DNA of 64,000 nucleotides from Entonaema liquescens (taxonomy: Eukaryota > Ascomycota > Sordariomycetes > Xylariales > Xylariaceae). The position numbers and the translations under genes were made by a program. How positions within the stretch are numbered: the stretch's first letter is position 1; the number at the start of each line of letters is the position of its first letter. The DNA lies in the NCBI GenBank assembly GCA_902805475.1, contig CADCSX010000023.1:3596001-3660000 (forward strand). Reading direction: 5' to 3'. Below the pieces are notes generated by a model, which saw only the letters and a program-made list of their open reading frames with translations, was not told the DNA's origin and did no database searches. Shown here piece after piece: positions 13,863 to 24,798 of the stretch.

Positions 13863-15686
13863 TAATGGGGCGTATTACTTACGAGAGATCGTGCTTGGCC
13901 AGCTGGATCTCATACACCTGTGGATGCTGCGTGTGGTTGAAGATATTGCAACCGGAAGGGTTGTACATTCGGCCTAACCAAAACCCAACTCCATTCCAAT
14001 CAACCCGGGTCAAACTACCGTTCCTTATCAAAAGAGAGTCAAAACTTCTCGGAGTAGCATGGTTGTCTCATCTGTGATTTGCTCGGTCTGATAGCGAGTG
14101 ACGCATGAGAATGTGGCAAAAACCATGGCAGACAGATGTTCACGTATATGGAGATAGTCACGGACGCTTGTGCTAAAACAGATTTAAAGTTACAAGCTTC
14201 GTCTCCACATTCGGAGAACATTCCATCACGATATATTGGTCAAGAATACCGGGGGAGCTAGTTGTCAACTAATACACCATATACCATGCCCCTAAACAGA
14301 GAACGCGATCCGTAACTAGGAGGCAAGCTAGGTACCTAACCTGGTTATACATCTAAATAGTTGTGGGATGTCATATTAGTTATCCTAGCCTCGATTATCT
14401 CCCTACACGTACAGCAACAAAGCATTCCCCGTGGGGAGTATTATAACCCAAATTCGGAACATTATAAAACAAATCATATATACTTCCTACGTAGACATCG
14501 TATGAAGTAGGAAATTAGGTAGTTTTTGAAGCTATGATATGGTTTTGTAATGTCTCAATTATCGAGTGTTTCTGACGCTATTGCCTAGTCCAATTTTATT
14601 AGGTACATCGACTATAAACAGCTCTTCAACAGAAAGGAGTAAATTTGCCCCTCTTTAGAACTAACCTCCTTTGTATTTTCTACTCATTAGTTCTAATTTT
14701 GAATTATTGGAGGATGGTTTTACATGTAGGCGTTTAAATGCTAAAAATCGTCATCAACACCCCGTTGGCTGATTTAGGGGCATACCGGATGTAGTCTCCC
14801 ATGTTTCAAGGATACTTATTTGATATGCCCATTTAATTAGCATTCACCCCATATCTTTCGTAAGATATCATGTTTAGATGTGGAGTTTTCAGGACATTTA
14901 GAAGGATTCAATAAACACGAATGCCATTAGAGCTAGTTTTTGATATGGCACCTACATATCTCATTAGACGTTAGGGTTGGGGGTCGGTTCACCTAAGGAA
15001 TCCACCCATGCCTAGCCGAGTAAGTATGTGGTTAGGTACGAATACGGTTCCTGCTCAGTAAAATGTGTAAAAATAAGAGGAAGACACGGTTGACTTGCTA
15101 GGCCATTTTAGTAACTGGAGACTGATTTGGTACGAGGGCTTGTGTTGATTGTAGCTGTGCACAGCCGGCCTTGTTGCGACCGTTCCCTACACTCAGGAGT
15201 AGTTTAGCTTTCTAATATCAGCTTATGCCGAAACTCTATAATAAGGCATTCATCCAAGTATATTTTTACGCTAGAGGTATTATTTGATGTACGTTACCAG
15301 GTTCTGCAAACATCTTGTTTACGTAGTGCTATCGTCAATTAACAGCAACGCCCTGTAGAATACGACCAAATATATGGGCATTTAGTAGTTTTCCAACTGA
15401 GGATTTTAGGCTCCCTTCATTGGCTATTCGGAGCCGGCTCCGAAGGGTTTTGCGGTCCTCCCTGTCAAGCTCCACGTTCCTATCCTATCTCCTTGGAAAG
15501 ATCAAAGCCGCTGGAAACTGATCGAACCCGTGATTTGAGATGCTCTTTTCTGTCTGATTGGCTCTGGTCTATTCAGCTGATCGCCGATTTCGTCGAGCTC
15601 TTTGATTTTTACAAGTACCCGTTTATTGATTTGGTAGCCAAACCGCATATGCTTTCTTCCTGGATATTGGGAGAGTTGTATATTAC
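13863..15686. other. Intergenic, no supported gene
   Basis: Composition is mildly AT-biased with no persistent open frame. Short frames (13865-14077, 15493-15768) lack motifs. The last 200 bp are the upstream region of the short Zn2Cys6 gene. I see no RNA gene. Confidence 0.5.
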
Positions 15687-16443
15687 ATGGAGCCGAAGAA
15701 TTTCAAGAAGCTCGCGCCAGCACCGGCTTCATCCAGCGGTAAAGAGACCCCTACACAGATATCTATGAGTGTTCCAGGTCCCCGCAGGAACTTAACCAGG
15801 AATGTAAGTGTGGTTCCCGTACACCAACTAGGAGGATGTCTTTTTCCACCCATAACACACTCATCATAGGCATGCTCCCCATGTAAACTCAAAAAGGCAA
15901 AGGTAAGTAGTACGCCACGGTTGCTCGAATCAATATAGATCGAGACTAAAGGTCTGGCAGTGTGATGGAAATCGACCCACATGCGGGAGATGTCAAAAAG
16001 CCGGCGATACGTGTTTATACGAAGTGAACAAAAGAGACATCGGCAAACTACAACTACTAAGCGACTACGACGCAGCTAAACTACAGAATTTTGAAGTGGT
16101 ATTTGGGGTTTTGCAAAACGGGACAGATTATGAAGCTACCGAACTATTTTCTCAAATTAGGCTCGGAGACTCTATCGAAACGCTTGCGTCTACATTAAAT
16201 CCTAATGCTTCTCGGCCGTCAGGTTCGTTGCCTTCCGAAAAAGCAGCCTTCGCGTCGATTTCGGACTCAACAACCACGCATGATGGGCTCGAAGGCCCTT
16301 CCACAGCAGTGGAATCTCAAAGCTTCATGGATCTCCTATTTGATAGAGATGACTGGTCCCAACCTACCGATGGCGTTAACGACAATGAATCTCAGATAGT
16401 ACAGGATGGAACACCTAGGTACTTGCGTCGACGGTTCCACTGA
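15687..16443 (+). CDS. Short Zn2Cys6 protein without middle homology region
   Basis: Three exons: 15687-15803, 15870-15902 and 15961-16443 (210 aa), with introns of 66 bp (GTAAGT...CATAG) and 58 bp (GTAAGT...GGCAG), both in phase 0. Splicing reconstructs a perfect binuclear zinc cluster around residues 41-67: ACSPCKLKKAK then CDGNRPTCGRC and QKAGDTC, i.e. CX2CX6CX6CX2CX6C. The middle exon is only 33 nt and encodes the first half of the cluster. After it comes LQNFEVVFGVLQ and a helical stretch resembling the linker of larger fungal factors. The protein then ends after a Ser/Asp-rich tail with no regulatory domain. It may be a genuine short DNA-binding protein or the surviving front of a longer factor whose 3' part has decayed. 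Confidence 0.75.
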
Positions 16444-18399
16444 GATCGATGGTCAACAACAATAGCCTCAACGAATTACCTCTAGACTCATAAAATATGC
16501 GACTCCCTAATACTTACCTATTCGACCTTGACTATTTCGAGCAGCACGATTCTCCCCCATCCTCGACTAAAATAAAATCAAATGACCCACGAGGAATAAC
16601 TTGAACTTAACTAGGCTATAGCTTTGAAAAGGCTCGAGCATTTGTCGCTACTGTTATGCGAATGGGATAGATGGCCTGGCTCATCAAGAAATAGGGCATC
16701 ATGTTATGCGAGGCGGCTCCGAACCCGACAATACCATCATAGTGGGCCTTCAACTTCATTGTGAGCATTTCAATTATTACTTTCGAGCAAGCCTTTTACC
16801 TTTTATAATCACTCCTTTCCTATCCGGCCCAACTATTTCGCCACACATTGCTGCCATATAGTAATACCATCTTCGAATCATGGTTGCTGACATCCGAAAT
16901 CTAGTCGGTGGTATAGTTCACAAGCCTAGTTATACATCGACATTTGGCTATCATAGGGCACCTATCCTTGGCCTCGGAACGATGCAATAGCAAACCCTGC
17001 TAAAGATGAAACATAGAATGAGAAGTGGCAAACCTGTGGATAGATGTTGTGGATTTGTTGAGGATGGGTCGACGATCATGCGAATATAACGTATCGCCAC
17101 GTGCTGGTTGGACGATCGACTCGAAGCTCGAGATCGAACTATCGAACCGCCCCAGATCCGACTACCGAGAGTATACTATAGCAAGGGGGGAGGGACAAGA
17201 CAAGAAAGAGGTTGTTACTTGCCACCAATCATGGGGCTATGCACATCGCACTAGCGGCGGGATATACATGTGGGTATGTAAATCGGACAGCCGAATTACT
17301 TGAACCGCTTGGGAACGGATGGCAAAAAGTACCTCTAAATCGGACCTTACAATTCCACAACACCTTTTCACAGTAACCTCGCTATTTGTCATACTACGTG
17401 GCGCGTTCTTGTCCTCGGTAATATTGGGTATGCTTTGGTAGGCTCAAGCTTGGATATACAGGTTATGCGATGAGCTTGGAAGTCCCGGCAAGGTCTGAAG
17501 ACACTCGCTCGACATGACGATTAATGGGAAAGGTGTGAGTAGCTATTTTCGGGTCTAACCTAGTCGAGAAGATCGTACGCGAAGCAAACTTGGCTAGTCG
17601 TAGGCTATGTTCACTTAGTTAGGGACCGAATTATCGAAATTAACTACGAAAGGATGGAAGATATTCGTAGACTATACAAAGGTAAGCAAGTCTGTATTGA
17701 AATATGTACAGCAAACACGAACCGATTAGTTAAAGTTCTAACTGGTGACTGGGGAAGATAAAATACGATTGTAGAATTTCGATTATTTCCCGCTATCTCT
17801 CATCGTGTATTATCTGTTTCTTAGAGATATTAACTTCTTGGGATCTCCCGTGCTACCTCCTACCCAAATAGTCATAATCCTCAAGGCCTAGGATCGTGAT
17901 GCTTCAGGTAGCTCTCTGGGGATAACTTAAATCTGCGGCTCAGTCTGGCGTTGTGGGGGGCGTCACCTCGGTAAGCCGGAGAAAGCATGCAAGAGCCCAA
18001 AACGAACGCGACGAGCGCCAGATATGGTCTTTCATATCTCGAACGCCCGGCGCCACCCACGTGACACCCGTTAGATCACTCATTCATCGGACTACCTCCG
18101 GCAAACTTGATTGGCCGGGAATATATTGGGCCTAGCTATGCCGAAGGATAGCCACACAAAATCACAAAATATGGGTTATTATGAAGGTACTATGTGGGTA
18201 GTGCCCCGCGTATTGTGGCTAAGTCTGGAGGCCATTCTAATTCGTCCACGATCCAGTTTATTTTTCACTTGTTCGTTTTTCCAGTTACCATGTTCTAGAA
18301 AAGGAACTTATACGGGGAGCCGAGTTGAACTGCCACCAAATATCAGCCTCGTACAGACAAGAAGAAGAAGGCAGCTTATTAATATAGTACAACCCGTTA
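16444..18399. other. Intergenic, possible decayed coding sequence
   Basis: No intact gene is visible. The 1.5 kb after the short Zn2Cys6 gene contains interrupted open stretches that could be remains of its lost 3' half, but no motif could be matched with confidence. A frame at 17025-17303 is unrecognised. Confidence 0.4.
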
Positions 18400-18769
18400 T
18401 GAGTAAAGGCGCAAGTATTTTTGCAGCATTAATCCGGACTCACCACATAACCAGCCGCAAGAAGCTTGCGCGTGTGAAGAAGGCTGCCGCTCTTTATAAC
18501 TTATACGTCTTAATCCGGGCGGTGGGTCTCCCGGTATCATGTATGCTGAAGGACCTGATGAAGTCGCTGTCAGTAGCTGGGTCAATATGGTCCAGGGTCT
18601 AAGATATAAAGACTTCCAATGCGCACAGAAGCCGGCTGCCCATCAGATACGGAGTGCTTTCGACCGGATAAAAGACGGAGGCTTTGAAGAAGTCACTTCC
18701 GTAACCGATTTCGGTGAGAGAATGGAGCAACGGGGTCTAGGAAGCTGGTGGAGAATCGGGAGTAAGTAG
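18400..18769 (+). pseudogene. DUF1115 (Prp3 C-terminal)-like fragment, frameshifted
   Basis: The first frame encodes a stretch ending HHITSRKKLARVKKAAA. A second frame, offset by one base near 18515-18530, continues GGGSPGIMYAEGPDEVAVSS, then WVNMVQGLRYKDFQC, and ends ...FGERMEQRGLGSWW. Order and wording resemble the fungal proteins that carry an RWD domain followed by a DUF1115 domain (H..S..KR, then G.PG....EG, then LR[YW]). This recognition is from memory of the family and is moderate. No intron can join the two frames, because too little space lies between them, so a single-base indel is inferred. No RWD half is readable upstream. It is either a decayed gene or a local sequence error. Confidence 0.45.
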
Positions 18770-19820
18770 CTACGCTCCGAAGTTGGACCCCCCCCTATTT
18801 CCGTCATCACTTCGGCTTCGGAAACATATATAATTTTCCTAAACAACCAAATAACTACCTATGTTTATGAGTAGTTCAACGATTATTGTCAAGAAATAAT
18901 AGTTAATGATGAGCATTGCTAACTTGCTATTGTAGTGGGCTATAGAGCACCCGACTAGTGGTCGCTACACGCAGACCCTTCAGTGCTTCTTAATCTGGCT
19001 CTCCCACACTACTATCCAAGCTGATATTGAGCTATGATCATTGAGCCATCTATTATATTGCTCTTCGTACAGATCACCAATTGGAGAAATGTGATGTTCT
19101 AAGAGATAACTCTCCCGACGAAACCCGAAAGGTCAATTATTACGCACATATTATTCCCTCACTCCCAAAGAATAAAACAGGCGTCAACACCGACAGATAT
19201 ATCCTACTCTTGGCGATATCACGTTATCTCAAAAGCTAATTACAGAGCCGCGAAATAGTTATGCTAGGTGTGATTCTCCTTTAGAGACGGAGAATATTTA
19301 CCTATGGTAATTTCTCAACCCGTGTCGGTGGAATCTTCTGGTTGGAGAATTTATTTCTCTGCCTCACATCCAGGTCGCAACTAGGAGAAGCCAAAAATAG
19401 AAAGACGGGAAGCTTTTCCCCCTTCGTTCTTGTCATGCTTGGCCTTGTCGTTACACTGCCGATAGACTCGTCTAGAAGATATGAATGCAGCGAGATCGTG
19501 GGGAAAAAAACCCGGGGAATTCATCCACAACCTGGGTCATTCAGCCGATCCAATTACATCCGCCATATTTATTAGATTTAACCATTTCTAATGAACAACC
19601 AGGCCGAATCCAACTAGACGGAATGTCCTGATCCTTGTACTACGATCGTGGTGTGTCTGGCTTTCTGCGATGATAACCATGACGAAGGGGCAAGCTAGAA
19701 GCATAAAACCCCTGGCTACTCTCAGCTCGGATCGTCATTCGAATTGCCTCTCCGAACTAGAGCTACGAGGTTAACCGAAACTCATATCGTCATTAGAAAC
19801 TTCTTCGTCTACTTGGAAAA
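18770..19820. other. Intergenic, promoter side of the AA9 gene
   Basis: No supported gene. A + strand frame at 19342-19575 has no motif and no exon partners. The final few hundred bases are the upstream region of the AA9 monooxygenase gene. Confidence 0.5.
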
Positions 19821-20925
19821 ATGAGGTCCCCCCTTTACGCAGCGCTTGCCACCATGGCTGCCACTCACGTGGCTGGGCATGCTATATTCCAGGACCTCTG
19901 GGTCGATGGAGTTGACATGATAAGTTTTGGCTATTGCTATGAGGATGGCATTGAACTAATCTAGCTAGCACGGCTCCCAATGTGTTCGGATGCCGGGATC
20001 TAATAGCCCTGTCACCAGCGTAAACAGCAACGATATTCGATGCAACGCGGGTGGTAGCCGAGGTGTCTCGGGCAAGTGTGCCGTGAAGGCGGGTTCCACC
20101 GTAACGATCGAGATGCACCAGGTATGAAGTATCATGCCATAAACTTTTAAGACAGAGTTATTAATTGTGGTAAAGCAACCTGGTGACCGTAAGTGCGGCA
20201 GCGAGGCCATCGGTGGAGCTCACTACGGCCCAGTGAACGTATATCTTAGCCAAGTCCCCGACTCATCCTCAGCCGACGGATCGACCCCGTGGTATAAGAT
20301 CTTCGCAGACTCGTGGTCGGCCAAGGGCTCAGTCGGCGATGGCGATAACTGGGGAACTAACGATCTGAACTCATGTTGCGGAAAGATGGATGTCCCTATC
20401 CCGGCAGACACACCTGATGGTGATTACCTACTGCGTGCTGAAGTTATAGCACTCCACACGGCGTCCAGTGCTGGTGGCGCTCAGTTCTACATTTCGTGCT
20501 ATCAGCTCACTGTCAGTGGTGGCCAGGCCAAGGCAGCTGCCCTACCGGCTGGCGTTAAGCTACCCGGCGCTCTCAAGAGCAGCGACCCCGGCATCCAGAT
20601 CAACATTCACGCCAAGGTGAGCAACTACGTTAACCCGGGCCCAGCTGTCATCGCCAGCGGCACCACAAAGCAAGCTGGCTCGGGATGCTCGGCAGGTTGT
20701 GCGAAGACTTGCGCCGTGGGCTCTGGACCCGTCGGGACTGCTATTGGATCTGCCCCCAAGCCCACCTCAGGCGCTGGCACCCCTGGCACTGGCGGAGGTC
20801 AAGCCGGATGCGCGCAGGCGAGATACCAACAATGTGGAGGTCAAGGGTACACGGGATGCACGGCGTGTGCTGATGGCCTTACTTGTAATGACGTCTCTCC
20901 GCCGTACTACTCCCAGTGCGCTTAA
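19821..20925 (+). CDS. AA9 lytic polysaccharide monooxygenase with CBM1
   Basis: This is a secreted copper enzyme that oxidatively cleaves cellulose. Exons: 19821-19919, 19969-20121, 20176-20925 (333 aa). A 19-residue signal peptide ends ...THVAG, leaving mature His1 (HAIFQDLWVDGVDM), the N-terminal copper ligand. Family landmarks follow: CVRMPGSNSPVTSVNSNDIR, EMHQ/QPGDR, EAIGGAHYGPV (second copper His) and QFYISCYQ (axial Tyr). A Ser/Gly/Pro linker leads to a C-terminal CBM1 (YQQCGGQGYTGC ... YYSQC). Intron 2 is normal (54 bp). Intron 1 begins ATAAGT instead of GTAAGT, with otherwise plausible length (49 bp), branch (ACTAAT) and TAG acceptor; without its removal the frame stops. The gene may therefore be impaired or may use a rare AT-AG splice. 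Confidence 0.9.
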
Positions 20926-21613
20926 AGATAGATTGGTCTAAGTCGTCCTAACTTGGGCCTTGGACGTAACTATGTATATTCACTCATTAATTAATATAAA
21001 GACCTAATAGAATATATCTACTTGGTATAAGTATTATAACATTTAATATTTCGATATTCGTATAACTATTGTAGCGGTACTTTGCTGTTATCATTTTCGT
21101 TTTCGTGTAAGGCACCTGCAGTATGGTTAATATTGGGCACCTAACCGACCAACTGCTCTTATTGGTTTTGTTGCTGTTCATTACTCGGAATTACTGATAC
21201 CGTTTTCAATTTTATGAGATAGTTATAGGATCCATGTTCTTTTATACCAAAGTCTAAGACAAGGTACCGAGACATTTACCATGTAAATGGTAAATGTTAT
21301 TTATAGCATCCCGTTTAACCTCGTCCCTTCCTCTCGGAATGCTACTAAACCTAGTCCCCGTCACCTGCAGCTACCCGCTTTAGTCCATGCGGGCTGGAGA
21401 AGTTCCCCACAAACACCGCCGAACAATCCGACGATCCTTTCTCCATCAACTTTAACTTAATTCAACCTCCGTTCATTCCGGTGCATCCCATTATTTAATC
21501 AACAGTCAATACGCCACACTAGCAGCTGCAGAAGAAGAAGAAAAAAAAAAAAAAAAGGACATTTATCAGAGTCAAAGATCAATCAGATAAGAAGAAAGAG
21601 AGAAATAATCACC
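20926..21613. other. Intergenic with poly-purine tract
   Basis: This holds the AA9 3' flank and the upstream region of the DUF2470 gene. A purine tract of GAA repeats running into about 17 consecutive A lies just before the start codon of the next gene (about 21530-21557). Nothing else is supported apart from the inverted repeat listed separately. Confidence 0.5.
21272..21297. repeat. Perfect 10-bp inverted repeat
   Basis: ACATTTACCA, a 6-base spacer, then TGGTAAATGT. The arms match perfectly and lie about 320 bp upstream of the DUF2470 start. It could be a dimeric factor site or a chance hairpin. Confidence 0.5.
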
Positions 21614-22284
21614 ATGGCCGCCCTCGACGAAGCCCACAAATCCCGCATCATCTCCCACATGAACGAGGACCACTACCGGGAGCTAGAGCACTACCTCCGC
21701 GCCTTCAACGGAATCCCCGCCTCCGCCGCCCGCGGCGCCCAGCTCACGGACATGACCACGGAGACCATGATCATCCGCACCGCGTCCGGCGCCACGCACT
21801 CCGTCACCATGACGCCGCCGCTAAAAACGCGGCCGACGCGCGCGTGCGCCTCGTCGACATGGCCATGGAGGCGCTGCAGAAGCTGGGGCTGAGCGACATC
21901 CGCATCACGACAATCACGCGGCCGCGGGGGGTCGGCGCCGCGACGTTCCTCGGCGTCTCGCTGTACGCCGTGTGCGTGGCCACGCTGCCGCTCGTGCAGC
22001 CGGGGACCGCGGCCTGGGCGCTTCTGGACGAGAACTTCCCGTTCGGGGGCGTGGAGCGGTACTTCTGGGTGGTGCGCGCGATCCTCGTGCCGACTGTGGT
22101 GCTGCACCTGTTCGAGGCGTGGTGGATGGCGCGGTCGCGGCTGACGAAGCATGGCGTCGAGCCGTGGAGTAGGTTGTGGCTGCTGTGGATCGCGGATACC
22201 CTGATGGAGGGGTATCCGGCGATGGTGCGTTTTGACGGGTTGGTGGAGGCGGAGCGGAAGAAGAGGGAGAGCGGCAAGCATTAG
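21614..22284 (+). CDS. DUF2470-domain membrane protein, frameshifted
   Basis: The N-terminal half (from ATG 21614) has the DUF2470 signature SRIISHMNEDHYRELEHYL and runs to SVTMTPPLK. The same protein then continues one frame over with AADARVRLVDMAMEALQKLG, two or three hydrophobic segments (about VSLYAVCVATLPLV and YFWVVRAILVPTVVLHLF) and the tail EAERKKRESGKH. The join falls on CTAAAAACG (A run 21823-21827); one missing A would restore the frame. No intron signals are present. The C-terminal part resembles small integral-membrane DUF4499-type domains, which is a tentative match. GC content here is far above the surroundings, which also makes long antisense shadow frames. It is either a real one-base deletion or a homopolymer sequence error. 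Confidence 0.7.
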
Positions 22285-22876
22285 GTAGGTACCTTCGCTT
22301 TGGGGTAGGAAGACGTAGCAGCTGTGCTGGTCGGGGTGGAAGAGGATATCGTAAAGTGTGTTGTCAACAATTAGATAGGCAAGATGTGGGTTTAGGTAGA
22401 TAGGTAGGCACTGGTTGATACTGGCTAAGAGGGTGACGATATATTTAAGACTATACCAGCCAATTAAATCCTTGTCGTGAAAATAGCCACGGTCTTCTTA
22501 AAAGGGTTATGAGTTTCAACTTCACCCAAATACATTTAGTCTTTAAAATCACATAGCTCAGAAGAGCGGTACTCTAGTCGTCTTTCGCGCTAGGTATAAG
22601 CGCTTCGGGAGCAACGCTGTGGAAATATCTAGGACGATTCTAGTATCATGGTTTCACATTATCAAGAGCCTCGAGAGCCTCAAGAGATACCTCCTGTGAA
22701 CCAACGAGCTGTTTCCTCACATTTTAGTCCGCCTCATAACACACATGCCCAATAGACGTAAACGTTCTCAGCAGCAGCAGCAGCAGTTCAAAAGAGCTAT
22801 CATGTAAAATCAAGGTTTCGATTGTATTAGGTACTTACAGAAGTCAAACGTATATTTTATCTATCTGGTTAGATCC
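22285..22876. other. Intergenic, contains (CAG)6
   Basis: This is the convergent 3' space between the DUF2470 gene and the - strand Zn2Cys6 gene. It contains six CAG units at 22769-22786. No coding sequence is supported. Confidence 0.5.
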
Positions 22877-24113
22877 TCATAAGTGCGATGAAGCTGCTAA
22901 GTTATAATGGGAAGCTGCGGGACTAACGCCAGAGGATGGCAGACGAGTACGTCCCCTGTTCTTGATAATAATAAGAGTCGCCGGACTAGGCTTGTATCCA
23001 TCTTTATACATATTTTCCAGCACACTCTTCTTTAGTATGTGGCGACCTTCGAACCGGAACACCCCTGACTGTGCCTCCTCTACGATCAACCTGATGTCGC
23101 GTCTGGAAAGTGCTCCACGCCAAGCTTGTTCGCAGGTATTGTAGAGAAAGCAGAGTGCGTTTGTACCGTATTTCTTCACCTTGGAGATTGCTGCCTTTAC
23201 TTGCTCTCGAGTCGCGTACGTCTGGCGATGCTTGTCGATTTCCGGAAGACCTGGAAGCAGACTCTGCTTGGGGACTAATCGTAGACAGCTAATGATCTCG
23301 GTAGGACTGAGCCCCCTTTCGAAAAGTATGCGCGCCTCCATACCCTCGGTGCTTCTGGCGTTATCGGGACCTAGGAGGCATAGGAGCCCGACGAGCTCGA
23401 GTATCAGGCCGAACTATATTCAAATATGTTAGAAACTACAAATAAAACGTACCTACTGAATACAACTGAAAGGGAGTCTTGTTTTAACTTACATATCCCT
23501 CGATAAGTTGGGGAAGTTCCTCCCACATGGACATGGTGAGACGATTGCCGGCGTCGCTGACAATGCAATCTGTGCCATTCGATTCGCATCGCTTACATCT
23601 CGAGGAGCCCTTCCGTCGCTTGCATTCCGCTCTCACTTTTCTACAAGCATGGCATGCTTCCCTTTGGAAAGCACAATGCGCACTTTTTCGAGACCCAGCT
23701 CTGCCCCCAAGCTCCACTCCCGATACGATCGAGCCCGCTGGTGCCTGCCCCGGCATTAACAAGGCCTGGTCACAAGGCCGATTTGCTGTTGGGTTTATGA
23801 GCTGACCCTCAAGTTGGTCCATTCTGCTAAAATATAAGTACACATTGGAGTATAGAAAGTGACTACGAGTGTATCTATTTGTGGCACCTAATCTTCTTTC
23901 TGGAAAAAAAGGATCCGCCGGGCGTTGGCTGGTGCCGTTCCCAAAGTATCCAGGAGGTAGAGGTAAACCGTTCGTGACCCAAGGGTGATCCCGCGAGTAA
24001 TGAGAACTCATTTCGGTTGACGTATAGATGTTTCTCTCTTGAATATCTGCTGGTGTTATATACCTACCTGGATATAAGGGTGTGACGATGGAGATATGTT
24101 GTAACTGGACCAT
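22877..24113 (-). CDS. Zn2Cys6 protein with unrecognised C-terminal region
   Basis: This is a predicted DNA-binding protein of 385 aa. Two exons: 24113-23493 and 23413-22877, with a 79-bp intron (GTAAGT...AATATAG), phase 0. The zinc cluster lies unusually far from the N-terminus, at about residues 153-183: CHACRKVRAEC then KRRKGSSRCKRC and ESNGTDC, i.e. CX2CX6CX8CX2CX6C. It is followed by SMWEELPQLIEGY and, across the intron, FGLILELVGLLCLLG. The C-terminal 170 residues contain a positively charged helical stretch (REQVKAAISKVKKYG) and match no domain I know; there is no typical middle homology region. A second weak intron could exist near 23830-23890 (GTGCCA...TTTTAG), which would shorten the N-terminal part. 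The target genes are unknown. Confidence 0.72.
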
Positions 24114-24462
24114 GAACTAACGGAAACTACCTACCTAGAGAGAAAAAGCTTTAATTAAATATGTCAGAATGGGTTACGAGACGTCGATCAGGATCAGCAC
24201 AATAAAGGTTGTGTTATTTACTTAATAATGTGCACCTAAATATAACTTCTTCGTTAACCCCTATCTTTACAAGAAGCAAGAAAACAATCCCATTGTTTCG
24301 CAAAAAATTATCAGGATTCTAGATAAGATATTTAGAACAAAGAGTGCATACAGCCGTAGGATTCCATAGCTACCTAGGTCAAAGTTCCCCGCGGGACAAT
24401 ACTTCTTACTCCCCCCTGATATACCAGCTATAGTATCTTCCACCTTTTAAAAACACTGCTAT
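24114..24462. other. Intergenic
   Basis: This is the upstream region of the - strand Zn2Cys6 gene and the 3' flank of the small secreted-protein gene. No coding sequence is seen. Confidence 0.5.
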
Positions 24463-24798
24463 TCAGGGAGAGGTACTTTGTATGGGCTGGCAAATACAGC
24501 CACCGGATGATGTTGCAGTACACTGGGTCCCTGGATGACAGATAGAGGAGAGGGTCCAGTACGAATCAATGCAGCCCAGAATTTGGGACGAGCCGTTCAC
24601 CGGACTATGTACGATGGCCACGTTAGTTTATTGTTTTCTTGAATTTACGACGAAGTGGTAGCCGTATCGTCCATATGCGTACTTGAAGCATTTAAAAGTT
24701 CCCGAGATACAAGGAGAACCTTGTCTTCTGTGAGTGAAGAGGGCAGAAATGGGTAGGGCTGCTAGAGAAGTCGCTGCGATTAGGGTAGGAAGTTTCAT
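24463..24798 (-). CDS. Small secreted cysteine-rich protein (85 aa)
   Basis: This gene is hidden because it is split. Exon 1 is 24798-24683 and exon 2 is 24604-24463, with a 78-bp intron (GTACGC...ACATAG) carrying the branch motif AACTAAC. Exon 1 encodes a clear signal peptide (MKLPTLIAATSLAALPISA) followed by a basic HRRQ. The mature part has seven cysteines: SPC, GTFKCF, ILGC, SSIC, TQC and GGCIC. The splice junction lies within codon 39, just after KCF, and restores one frame to a TGA stop. Size, signal peptide and cysteine density are those of fungal apoplastic effectors or secreted defence-type peptides. No named family is recognised. Exon 1 alone would run to a 56-aa product ending in an unspliced stop. 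Expression is not shown by sequence. Confidence 0.65.

Noticed and set aside
15520..15545. Possible tRNA T-loop (GGGTTCGATC on the - strand)
   Set aside because: No matching anticodon, D-arm or acceptor stem could be folded around it.
21691..22281. Open frames of 157 and 196 codons antisense to the DUF2470 gene
   Set aside because: They are shadows caused by very high GC at third positions and have no motif; the sense strand carries the DUF2470 signature and membrane segments.
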